A DNA stretch of 64,000 bases. It comes from Echinometra lucunter. Taxonomy: Eukaryota; Echinodermata; Echinoidea; Camarodonta; Echinometridae. Below are positions 32,701 to 40,110 of the stretch, piece by piece. Position numbers and translations under genes: made by a program. Under the pieces are notes generated by a model, which saw nothing but the letters and a program-made list of their open reading frames with translations, searched no databases and was not told the DNA's origin. Where the stretch lies: assembly GCA_029962745.1 (NCBI GenBank), contig CM057151.1:1863298-1927297 (forward strand), written 5' to 3'. Numbering within the stretch: position 1 is the stretch's first letter; each line of letters begins with the position of its first letter.

Positions 32701-35700
32701 TGTGTAAATGTGGACTTACTAATTATTTTTGCATTCATGTATCGTTATCAGCAGTTCTTTCCTTTATTAGTAGAACTTGCTCACTAAGCACTCGACATAC
32801 ATATATGATATCTTATTTTGTATGTAATGGTAGACCTGATGACTCCACTGAAGAAACGCATGCTGCGGCATTCCTTAGCAGAGGAAGCTCCTCTTGGTGG
32901 ATCATCTCCTAAGCATGAGGTAAGGACCAGCCAAGACTCAGCACCACCGACTCCTGCTAACCAGGATACACCTCCTTCTGAAGACCCTCCTATTCTCATA
33001 CAGGCTAAGGCAGAACTAGAACCTGTACAAGAAGAGGTATGTAAAAGAGACTATTCTTTGAATCGTTTCTGGGAAAACTCTTCCATGATATATTTTTAAC
33101 TTTTTTTTTTTTTTAATTAAATTTTGATGAGCACCATTTTATCTGTTTGGCCTTAACTGCTTCTTTTCTGCTCTCTCAATTCAAGTGTATTCCTGTGCTA
33201 ATTGCCAGCTGAAGATGAAAAGACCTTTTATTGTTGGAATTGACTTTATACTATAATAAGCACTTATCTGCTAACAAGTGATATTGAAGAAATTTCCTGA
33301 AGCTTGATCAGTATCTCATAATGCAATAAAATGAACTTATTTACACAAACCTATTAATTAAAAGACAGCCAAGCAATAATATTTAACATTTGGCCTCCCA
33401 TGCCATCAGTTGTGGAAGAAAAATTAATGCTTAATAGAGTAGAAATGCACATTTCATGTTTCTTGAAACCAGAAAGGAATGTCAGAGAAAGGGAGACTTG
33501 ACATTATTTAGATGTAATAGTGACAAGCTGAATTGTATTTCTCTCAGGACACCTTGTTTGTGACTTGTTCTGAAAGGATGAAGAGTTCGTTTACTCTTAC
33601 ATTTCCTCTACCAGCTAGGAAGGTCAGCTATCTCTCTCATTGTTGTTTCTATGTCATGGTCACCATCCTTAACCCCCTTGCTCTCACCTCTCACCTCTCA
33701 TCTCTCACCATTGTACTTCATCCATTTGGGTCTGTTGCTGCTTTCAGTGTTGATCAAGCACATGCCCTACCATTCTTTTTTTTCTATTTCTTTGCTTTGT
33801 TTACATGATGAAGAAACCATTCATATTTACATTAAGTTAATCTTCTTCTGTTTAGTAGATTACAATAGATGCACACTACAAACATTTAATGATCATTGAA
33901 CCTAGGAACTAACCATTTATATTTCTTATTTAATCATGAAACACTTCCTAAGAATAAAAGTAACTTAGGTTTAGAGTAATGATCTTTTAAGGCCTTACCA
34001 TTATTCATCCTAATATTGATTGATGCAAAATAGTGTTTGTATCCAACTTTCTTTTCTAGTCATCAGGTACTGAGTATTAATTAATGTTTAATAAAACTAA
34101 TATTTCTTGATGGGAAAAGGTTTATATATTTCTAAGTTTATCCAATTCATGTGGAAAAAATTGTGTATGCAAGTCATGGTAAGAAAAAGAAGAATGAAAA
34201 AAAAACAACCAGTAATCGTATTGGAAAGGAGGGAAACAAACATATTTTTTTCAAAAGCAATTATGCTGTGTAATGAATGTATACACATTTATCAAACTTA
34301 GTGATATTTTTTGTTGTTGCTGACATTTTAAGATGAAAACAACATGGACCAACAAACATATAATGGTTAACACATGTTATTGATGTGCAGTCATTTTATA
34401 TTGCTGTTCATAGATGGGCAATTACGCATCGGAAAAACAGTCACATTACTTCACATTTATAGTAAAAACAATCACTCTGATAGTCCCGAATAGCCAAATC
34501 TTTGAATTAAAAAAAGCTGAAACACTAAAGAATTCCACAATCCTAGTCTGTGTTGGTATAATGCATGTTTGATTTTAAAAGACATGTTTGAAGTTTAAAA
34601 TTGGCGCATTTTTCTGGTAATTCCATTACCGAGGTGTTATACCAGAATATCATGAATGTAAGAATAAAATTGTTGGAATGAAAGAGCTCACAAGAAAAAA
34701 TAGGCATATTTACAGAGTATTAAATGGTGAGAAAGAAGGCAGAGTACAAAAGAGGCACAAAAAGTATAAAAATGTTGGTAACGAAATTACACCCTTGCCG
34801 TGGAATTGCCCAGATATATTTTTGAGTTTTATCCTGCAAACATGTTTTAAGCTTTATAAAAAGATTGAATTCTTTTGTTTTATTTTTGCCTGAATTTCTT
34901 TTGAACTGTGTAAAGTATTTGTAAAGCTCTGATTATTTTGGCATGTAACATACATGAGTATTAATTCATTTCATTAGTTATCATGTACTTGTATAATTCA
35001 TGTCTGAAAAAGACAAAATGATTTTCCAGGATTTTTTCTCAGTGTATCCATATACTCATGTTCTTCCAATGCTTAATGCTTTTTTCTTCATGTTTGTCTC
35101 TGCAGGATGTGAGAAAAAACTCATCTATTGATAGTGGTCTCTCTGTCACCACACCTGCTGAGCTAGAGAAGTCACCAATCACAATCAAAGCTGGTTTGGA
35201 GGAGAGGCTAAGAGATTTCACAGCAGAAGGACCTGTAGGTCAAGACTCCAGCAAGGACACATCATCTGACCCTGAGGCAAAGAAAACAGAATCTCCTAAT
35301 GATAACTCTGAAGACACAAATGCCACTGTGTTGGCTGTAGACAACAATAACTTGGTCAAGGAAGATTCAGCAAAGGAAAAGGATGATGGCAAAGATGGGA
35401 AAATAAGTGAAAGTGAAATGGAGTTGGTTGAAAAGAAAGATGAGGTAAAGGATGAAATTGATGGATGTATGAACACTGAAGTAGATGGAAGGACTAAGTC
35501 TCCAGTAGTAGACAGAATCTTGGAGACCAGTAAAACCATTGACAGTGCTGATGATTCTTCAGCCAAAGTTCTAACTGCAGGACAAAGAAGCTCAGCAGAT
35601 TCAGTCAAGTCATGTGATATGACAGAGTCTGAACTCTTAGATGAGAACAAAAAAGATGACTTTGTTGACAAATCCAAAGATCTACAGAATAAATTGTTGA

Positions 35701-38700
35701 CTAATGTGACCAAGAGTGATTTTAGCTCTTTATATGTAAATAATTTAAGGACACGGCATGCTTCTGGCCCAGGAGCAATGCAGGGACGTAATAATGAATC
35801 TGGACCTCTCACCTTGACCACTTCCTTTGCTGATGATAGCAGTGTCTCATCCAGCAGCCTCTACACTCCTTTCTCACCCAAAAAGCGTCTCCTTAGACAG
35901 AACACAGATCCTAGTGAACAGCTTTCTATGGCTAATTCATGGCCACAACAGAGCTTTGCATCACCCCAAAGATTCATCAGTCCCAAAGATGAATCTCAAG
36001 GACCAAAGCCAAGCAGTGGTGTAGGAGCTTCATCAAGTCCGTTATCTGCACATGGATCTCCAGATAGGTTATCTGCTTCATGGGGACCAGGTGTGAGACC
36101 TAACAGCAATGGGCAGGTAGTACCACCCAGGAACATGGAGCAAGGAACAACCCCATCACAAAGTCCATCCCCAGGAATTCCTCAACCAACTACTTCTGCT
36201 CCAGGGATCCTCACACCAGAGACCCCTTCTATATCAGCTGTCCGGAATCTAGGAAACTCTCTATCTGCTGTTGCAGAGGGTAATCAGGAATCAGCAGAGG
36301 TTCAGACTTCACAGACTACAAGCATTGTAACAACAAGTAGTGCGACAAGTGGCACAGCAAGCTCTGGAGAAAGTGCACCCAACTCTGCACAGTCTACACC
36401 AGTCAAGAAGAAGGTAAATAGATCTGAAATGAATGAATTTGATAAACAAAACACTGTTAGTATTGTAATCGTGTTGGAAGTACTGATGGGAAAGGGGTTG
36501 GGGGATCTATCCCTGCATGGAAACATTTATCAATGGTTAGTGATCCAGGGTTGTGAAATTTGTGGCAATTTCACTGTGTAATATCTGGTCTAAAGCTTGG
36601 GAAGATCAAATAGTTTTTTTTTTTTTTTTTTTGATGGATTTCAAGTAATAATGTATTTTTACTAAAATTTTTATTAATGTCTTGTTTATGCACATAGCTG
36701 AATTGTGAATACTGCTGTAATTCATCTCTAGGGCTGTGAAAGTATTTTTAGTGCAATAAATACCATTTCAATAAAATGGCATTTTATTTCAGTTCAAGAA
36801 TAATTGCTTTTTCAGAAAAGAAAAGATATTCTTTTGTATGCGACTCCCTCACATTAGTTTCCTCCTTTTTTACCTTCCCTTTATAGTAATGTTGAGTTTT
36901 GTTATTGGTGATGTTTGCCAATATTTGTTTTCTTATAATCATGTAGCCCCAAGTTTCATGTCACACGTTTCAGTTCTTTCATCAAATGCAATCTGTTAAC
37001 CCACAGGTATCGTTACTGGAGTACAGGAAACGTAAGGGTTCATCAGCAAAGCCAGCATCTTCCTCCTCTTTATCTTCCTCCTCAACTAGCACCACGGCAA
37101 CCACATCCAGCACCTCTATCACGGCAAGTCTTGTAGCAACCTCTACCACAGGCTCTGGCAAACTACCACTTATCACCCTTCCTAATATCCCTCTACCAGA
37201 TATCCCTCCAGCAGACCCACTCAAGGATGAACCTGGTAAGAAGTCCTCTAAGGCTCCTACCAAAACATCAACCTCGAGCCCATCAACCACAAATCCTTCA
37301 CTGAAGACCGTGGGGAAAATCAGTGGCTCTCCCCTGAAAGGAGAGGTTGGAAGCAAGGCTGGGAAACCAGGCTCCAAATCCTCATCTAGCTTTGCTATAT
37401 TCAGTACTAAGACCAAAGATGGTCAGACACCCACATTAACACTTACCAGTGAGGCTCAGCAGGTTATCAATTCTATTACATCTCTACTCATGGAGGAATC
37501 ACATGTCCACAATGGAGATATCAAGGACAGGTAAGTTACTATCTATTGGGTTGTGCGTGGTAAACACTGTTTAAAAGAAATCTTGGAAGAGGACTGAATG
37601 GGTATCCTGTGGGTTAAGTTTCTAAGATTCTATTGTATCTTTTGTCCTGTAATGATGCAAGGTGCATATTTTCATAATTCTCCTTGGAGTAATTCAGTGA
37701 AAATTTTATGATTAATTGTAGTAGTATTTGATGTTTTTCTCAGATGTGCACTTTCATGATTCAATTCTTCATAAGTAGGACCCAAATTGAGTATTATATC
37801 CATCATAACTAGAATGTGCTTACTTGATAGGTTTGTTGCACATCATGTGTGAAAATAGAATTCTCCCTGGTCTCATGCAAAAGAGATGGGGGAACATTTG
37901 ACATCACAATCCCTGTACGGTAATACTATTCATGCCCTATGGCATCACACCAAAAACGAGCCTACTGTATTGGGACATTATAAATTTTTGCACACTTATT
38001 GTTTTAGACATCGGGATGTGATGATGACATAAAATTGGTAAATTTGTTACATGTTTGTATTCTCGCAGTGCACTCACTGCCTGCATTTCTTATTTGTGTG
38101 AATTAATAGATATGTCTATTGTTTGTACATTTACTAAAGATGATGGATATAAACTAAATGTATACTGCCTCTCTTGTCTAGTGCCCCCAGTGACTAGAAT
38201 GTGACCTCAAGTACCATAGTTTCCAACAAGACCCTCTCATGACCATACCTATTTGTTTACTATTTCTATTACTGGCATTGTACATTCAGAATATTCAAGT
38301 ATTATTAGCTAAATCTATTACACCATCTTGTTTTCCAGGACTATTCGTAGATCTGACAGTGTTCCAGGTGATTCAAGGTACTCCAGGAGGAATTACCAGG
38401 ACAAACCCTGGGAGAAGGATGGTCGTGGTGATGCAGCTGGTAGTCTGAAGAGGCCTCTCTCCCCTGAACCTCCTCCTCCTCCACCAGGCAAGAAGATGTG
38501 CCCCTCTGGTGCTGTGCCTCCTCCACCACCTCCTAAAGGAGCCATCTCCAGAGATTCAAGACCAGGTAATCTATGTGTACTGGCCTTCTAAAACTGAATA
38601 CTCAATCAATGTCAACATAGTGGTGTAAAGGTTAACCCTCTTCCAGGTAACTGATAATTTGTGAACAAAATCAGAGAACAACAGAACCGGGCTTCCTCAT

Positions 38701-39752
38701 CAGTGATTGTTATTCCAAAGTCGTCAAATTCCTGACATTTCATCGACTATGTAATATCAGGGCCAAAGCTTTGGAAAAGTAAATACTTGGGAAATACTGC
38801 TCTTTCACAGTAGGAAATTATTTCCTTTCTGTAAGCAGTTTTCTCACATGGTCTTCTTGTTCTATTGGGGACTTTGTTCTGTTATACCACCTAGGGTCCT
38901 TTGTCAGAATTCTGATAGCAATCTGTTTACGTGTAAAATAGTCTTTCCAGATCTGAATACTCTTGCTTGTTTGATGCATGCCTGTAATATCTAACTTAAC
39001 AGAACTTGTCCTACTGTATGTGGACATAGTTGAGTATGTTCATAATTCTTCACAGTAATAAATAATTCCTTCTATTGTTTTGATGATACAGTTGAGAATG
39101 GTCCTACAACACCTATAAGACAGAACAGTGCACCTGGAGGATGTGTCTCTGGTCCAGTAGCAACTAATTCCCCTCTCAAGAATGTCTCTGGCAATACCAT
39201 AGTCCCTGTAAGTAATCTCATTTTCATTTCCATTATAAATTAGGGCTTTTGTGATATGTAGCAATGTCAAGAAAGTTTGAGTTTGATAATAAATTGAGTT
39301 ATTAGAGACTACAGGGTAATCGATAATGGCATTGGTTCTCATTACAGTCATGTTCATAATTTTGTAAAACCAATACTGTTGAATGACAGAAGAAAAGGTA
39401 GACGTCTATTAATGCTTCTCTCAATTTTCATTTATAATTAATACAGCCAAGGCTTTTTCGTAGGCTGGCTCTGTATGAAATTTTTTTTTTTTTTCTCTAT
39501 TTACAAGCCTCTTGAAATAAACTAGATATGATTTCTTACCTTACCTCAGGCCCAGTATGGCATTGCTCATCGAAACCAGAATGCTCAATACCAAATGCAG
39601 TATGGCCAGCAGCCTCAGCCTCACCCACAGCCTCAACCTCAGCAACAGCAGCAGTTTGCATCAACTACCTACCACCAGCACCCAGCACAACCACAACTTC
39701 CACAACCACCATCAACACAACCCCAAGCAGCTATTGTCCAACCACAGCAACC

Positions 39753-39789
<37 letters not shown>

Positions 39790-39885
39790 CCCCCAAGACC
39801 TGTTCCCCCACCACAGAAACATGGCAACTTCAACTACCAATACAGCAACCAGTCAGCAGAGAATGCAAATGCTCAAGGGTTCCCT

Positions 39886-39916
<31 letters not shown>

Positions 39917-40110
39917 GTACTGGGTACCCTCCTGTACCATACCGTCAGAACCAAAACCAGCTTACTAATCACTTTGGTGTTCAGAACAAGTTCAATACTA
40001 ATGGACGTAAATCTCCATATGGTAGTCAGGACTCGACCAGACAACACACCTTTTATAATAGGGGTAATAGCAATGCATATCCAGCAAGAAAAAACTTTCA
40101 CTCAAAATGA
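14670..40110 (+). CDS. KMT2E: KMT2E/SETD5-type PHD-SET chromatin regulator (whole gene, 22 coding exons, 1934 aa)
   Basis: This is the invertebrate pro-ortholog of vertebrate KMT2E (MLL5) and SETD5, related to fly UpSET and yeast Set3, a nuclear chromatin regulator linked to HDAC complexes. Domains in order: N-terminus MSQPLF...MAAGT, like the vertebrate MS...MAAGS start; HCF-1 binding motif DHNY (residues 63-66); PHD finger (about 119-161); Lys/Glu repeat (about 240); SET (about 330-460); post-[24 protein letters not shown] segment (about 617); disordered Ser/Thr/Pro region; [11 protein letters not shown] (about 1458-1468); PPPPPP and two polyQ runs. The SET has RRSC instead of NHSC and AFDF where active enzymes have a catalytic tyrosine, so methyltransferase activity is unlikely, as in its relatives. 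The 22 exon lengths sum to 5805 bases with every splice phase matching. The retained PHD favours naming it KMT2E; SETD5 lacks one. Confidence 0.93.
14744..16516 (+). other. KMT2E: KMT2E intron after coding exon 1
   Basis: No exon seen. Contains TACATGTA palindromes and, near 16100-16270, an AT-rich segment ending AATAAATCAAAATCAAA that resembles the 3' end of a + strand LINE. Confidence 0.5.
16517..16628 (+). CDS. KMT2E: KMT2E coding exon 2
   Basis: Encodes (D)[13 protein letters not shown]...[13 protein letters not shown] and GLPY are conserved in vertebrate KMT2E/SETD5. The acceptor is a tandem NAGNAG (TAGCAG), so the exon may alternatively begin at 16520, removing one serine. Ends CAG|GTAAAG, phase 0. 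Confidence 0.9.
17126..17301 (+). CDS. KMT2E: KMT2E coding exon 3 (HCF-1 binding motif, proline-rich)
   Basis: Starts [22 protein letters not shown] fits the [D/E]HxY HCF-1 binding motif known in MLL5. Ends within the first zinc ligands of the PHD finger (TRCI plus a split Cys codon), donor TTTG|GTAAGT. Confidence 0.93.
17920..18104 (+). CDS. KMT2E: KMT2E coding exon 4 (PHD finger)
   Basis: With the last codons of the previous exon it completes a C4HC3 PHD finger: CIC, then [19 protein letters not shown] and YYCERC. The acidic DDGYM stretch and the Trp of LVWQH are the residues used by this family to read H3K4me3. Bounded by CTCTTTCAG and C|GTGAGT. Confidence 0.96.
18700..18959 (+). CDS. KMT2E: KMT2E coding exon 5 (Lys/Glu repeat)
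   Basis: Encodes [14 protein letters not shown], a Ser/Thr segment, then a long charged run of Lys and Glu written by a GAAAGA microsatellite (about 18829-18883). The run probably forms a highly charged helix or nuclear localisation signal. Donor AAGAAG|GTATTG, phase 0. Confidence 0.9.
19741..19808 (+). CDS. KMT2E: KMT2E coding exon 6
   Basis: Short 68-base exon encoding [20 protein letters not shown]. Acceptor CTTCACAG, donor AAAT|GTAAGT. It chains in phase between the Lys/Glu exon and the SET exons. Confidence 0.85.
20773..21057 (+). CDS. KMT2E: KMT2E coding exon 7 (SET, N-terminal part)
   Basis: Encodes the start of the SET domain, including [20 protein letters not shown] and [12 protein letters not shown], matching the KMT2E/SETD5 EYRG..MLR.QF signature. 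Donor AAAAA|GTGAGT, phase 2. Confidence 0.95.
21700..21889. mobile_element. Tc1/mariner-pogo-type MITE with TA target sites
   Basis: Terminal inverted repeats CAGTCAAACCTG and, inward from the other end, CAGTGAAACCTG, each flanked by TA. The interior repeats AAAGACCACCTG and TATAAAGACCAC. TA flanks and CAGT ends are typical of Tc1/mariner-superfamily nonautonomous elements. No transposase. Confidence 0.8.
22463..23216 (+). mobile_element. HINE/Helentron-like nonautonomous element, copy 1 (tandem DR1-bearing units)
   Basis: The left end has TTTATGCCTCC and a hairpin around CCACCGTAGGTGG. About four tandem units of roughly 150 bp follow, with GATCTGATTAGATTTT, AACTTCAAACTTGG and AAGGTCAAAGGTC blocks. 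The right side has the subterminal inverse GGAGGCATAAA (23174-23184), then the near-palindrome TTGATTGCGCGCAGTCAA and CTAG at 23213-23216 followed by T. These asymmetric terminal repeats, 3' hairpin and central tandem array resemble Helentron-associated elements; the superfamily assignment is inference. Confidence 0.65.
23222..23432 (+). mobile_element. LINE 3' end relic with (GAAT)n tail
   Basis: Sequence ending AATAAACCGAATTGAATGAATGAATGAATG, directly abutting the 3' end of the HINE-like element. The short-repeat tail is typical of CR1/L2-like retrotransposition. 5'-truncated, no RT coding. Confidence 0.5.
24100..24202 (+). mobile_element. LINE 3' end relic with (GAATT)n tail
   Basis: Ends GGAAATAAATGAATTGAATTGAAT; same tail type as the relics near 2070 and 23.4 kb. 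No coding part remains. Confidence 0.5.
25461..25578 (+). CDS. KMT2E: KMT2E coding exon 8 (SET core)
   Basis: Encodes [11 protein letters not shown], then [20 protein letters not shown] and SPNAE. The usual NHSC of active SET enzymes is RRSC here, as in vertebrate KMT2E and SETD5. Donor GAG|GTAGGA. Confidence 0.96.
25834..26529. mobile_element. outer MITE, about 0.7 kb, interrupted by a second MITE
   Basis: Imperfect inverted ends: GGCCACGTAGCAGGGAAAAA on the left and GGCTATGTGGCAGGGAAAAA inward from the right. Interior has GGGCT/AGCCC words facing each other. It is interrupted by the insertion at 25918-26402. Confidence 0.65.
25918..26402. mobile_element. inner MITE with TTAA target-site duplication
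   Basis: Ends AGGCATTGGCTAAC and, inward from the right, AGGCATTGGTTAAC. TTAA directly flanks both sides (25914-25917 and 26403-26406). No coding sequence; TTAA targeting recalls piggyBac-type or similar transposases but the termini are not canonical. Confidence 0.7.
26644..26990. mobile_element. MITE-like repeat beginning AAAGGGTAAGTCCACC
   Basis: Resembles the repeat starting at 43074 (AAAGGGGAAGTCCAC, then AATAAAAG, GTCAAAG and TTTTCTCAATTTT-like blocks). It ends against the acceptor of the KMT2E exon at 26996. The right terminus is not resolved. Confidence 0.45.
26996..27105 (+). CDS. KMT2E: KMT2E coding exon 9 (SET, C-terminal part)
   Basis: Encodes [19 protein letters not shown] and [15 protein letters not shown]. 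The position of the catalytic tyrosine is phenylalanine (AFDF), supporting a non-catalytic SET. A MITE-like repeat lies immediately upstream and may supply part of the acceptor region. Confidence 0.95.
27106..28143 (+). other. KMT2E: KMT2E introns flanking the post-SET exon
   Basis: Two introns (487 and 367 bases) around the exon at 27593-27776. Nothing but AT-rich sequence seen. Confidence 0.6.
27593..27776 (+). CDS. KMT2E: KMT2E coding exon 10 (post-SET)
   Basis: Encodes [19 protein letters not shown], the cysteine-rich post-SET segment, then a basic stretch and [10 protein letters not shown], which resembles the SPLRLSV motif of KMT2E. Donor GAG|GTAAAG. Confidence 0.94.
28144..28671 (+). 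CDS. KMT2E: KMT2E coding exon 11
   Basis: Encodes a hydrophilic region with the conserved [20 protein letters not shown] followed by a charged predicted helix ([11 protein letters not shown]). This motif is shared with KMT2E and SETD5. Phase 0 at both ends; donor AAG|GTATGC. Confidence 0.94.
28714..29617 (+). mobile_element. HINE/Helentron-like element, copy 2
   Basis: Same family as copy 1: left TTTATCATGCCTCC with the CCACCGTAGGTGG hairpin and GTTTTCGGGTCGTCCGTCCG; right GAGGCATAAATTTTGACTGC, GC-rich hairpin, then ATTCATCTAGT. It is longer than the others (about 0.9 kb) because it has more internal units. Exact AGGTCAAAGGTCA at 28894-28906, with further matches near 29200 and 29340. Confidence 0.65.
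30210..30319 (+). CDS. KMT2E: KMT2E coding exon 12
   Basis: Encodes [14 protein letters not shown]...[12 protein letters not shown], an Arg-rich basic patch resembling the RRRHRTVS region of KMT2E. Donor GAG|GTTAGT, phase 2. Confidence 0.88.
30776..31019 (+). CDS. KMT2E: KMT2E coding exon 13
   Basis: Encodes [11 protein letters not shown]...[10 protein letters not shown]. The FPKTKK end corresponds to YPKTKK of KMT2E. The acceptor is a second NAGNAG (CAGCAG, 30773-30778), so the first Ser may be optional. Donor AAG|GTTTGT. Confidence 0.9.
31133..31330 (-). mobile_element. LINE 3' end relic with (AACTTG)n tail
   Basis: On the + strand GAACTTGAACTTGAAGTTTATT begins the segment, i.e. on the minus strand an AATAAAC... 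3' end followed by tandem CAAGTT repeats. A + strand segment with the same tail type ends near 45418. Confidence 0.45.
31568..31786 (+). CDS. KMT2E: KMT2E coding exon 14
   Basis: Begins [20 protein letters not shown], matching the HLVNEWLSEK region of KMT2E and SETD5. Phase 0 at both ends; acceptor GTGTTTACAG, donor AAG|GTAACT. Confidence 0.92.
32320..32437 (+). CDS. KMT2E: KMT2E coding exon 15
   Basis: Begins [12 protein letters not shown], equivalent to the KKRWLKQALEE motif of KMT2E. Ends phase 1 at donor GCTG|GTAAGT. Confidence 0.9.
32834..33036 (+). CDS. KMT2E: KMT2E coding exon 16
   Basis: Encodes [19 protein letters not shown], matching LTTPLKKRR of KMT2E, then a Pro/Ser/Glu-rich segment. 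Donor GAG|GTATGT. An internal, equally good donor (GAG|GTAAGG at 32919/32920) would remove 39 codons without changing the frame. Confidence 0.9.
33548..33622 (+). CDS. KMT2E: KMT2E coding exon 17 (small, possible cassette)
   Basis: 75 bases, phase 0 at both ends, bounded by TTTCTCTCAG and AAG|GTCAGC. Encodes [21 protein letters not shown] recognise no family motif, so it is inferred from splice sites and frame; because it is frame-neutral it could be alternatively skipped. Confidence 0.6.
34416..34811. mobile_element. MITE, about 396 bp, uninterrupted copy
   Basis: Inverted ends GGGCAATT(A/C)C; AGAT precedes the left end and follows the right end, a candidate 4 bp target duplication. It matches 50193-50791 along its length (ATAGTAAAA...CAATCA, TGATAGTCC, CTGGTAATTCCATTACC, TTGTTGGAATGAAAGAG, GGCATATTT). 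It represents the empty state for the MITE inserted in that second copy. Confidence 0.7.
35106..36413 (+). CDS. KMT2E: KMT2E coding exon 18 (long disordered region)
   Basis: One open frame of 436 codons from acceptor CTCTGCAG to donor AAGAAG|GTAAAT. Low-complexity Ser/Asp/Glu/Lys-rich first half, Ser/Pro/Thr-rich second half, with a basic [13 protein letters not shown] motif echoing the TPLKKRMLR of exon 16. Ends STPVKKK, which joins VSLLEYRKR of the next exon exactly as [12 protein letters not shown] in KMT2E. Confidence 0.94.
37007..37530 (+). CDS. KMT2E: KMT2E coding exon 19
   Basis: Begins [15 protein letters not shown], a highly conserved KMT2E/SETD5 motif. A long Ser/Thr-rich region follows, then [19 protein letters not shown]. 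Donor CAG|GTAAGT, phase 2. Confidence 0.95.
38339..38565 (+). CDS. KMT2E: KMT2E coding exon 20
   Basis: Encodes [20 protein letters not shown] and later two proline runs ([21 protein letters not shown]). Acceptor TTTTCCAG, donor CCAG|GTAATC, phase 1. Confidence 0.9.
39092..39207 (+). CDS. KMT2E: KMT2E coding exon 21
   Basis: Encodes [17 protein letters not shown] and [14 protein letters not shown]. Acceptor GATACAG, donor CCT|GTAAGT; the phases fit the flanking exons. Confidence 0.85.
39550..40110 (+). CDS. KMT2E: KMT2E last coding exon (polyQ C-terminus)
   Basis: Acceptor TTACCTCAG; the frame [20 protein letters not shown] continues through Gln/Pro-rich sequence to TGA at 40108-40110. Two polyQ runs (12 Gln from CAA repeats ending about 39788, 10 Gln from CAG/CAA at about 39888-39917) make this exon a likely length polymorphism. 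The Gln/His/Pro-rich C-terminus parallels vertebrate KMT2E. Two other open frames overlap it and are shadows. Confidence 0.93.

Larger units (their letters stand above)
30320..35105 (+). other. KMT2E: KMT2E introns between coding exons 12 and 18
   Basis: Introns of about 0.4-1.5 kb between the listed exons. They hold a minus-strand LINE tail (31133-31330) and a MITE (34416-34811). No other gene is supported. Confidence 0.6.
36414..39549 (+). other. KMT2E: KMT2E introns between the last coding exons
   Basis: Four introns (593, 808, 526 and 342 bases). Only AT-rich sequence and T-runs (near 36616 and 39481) seen. Confidence 0.6.
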
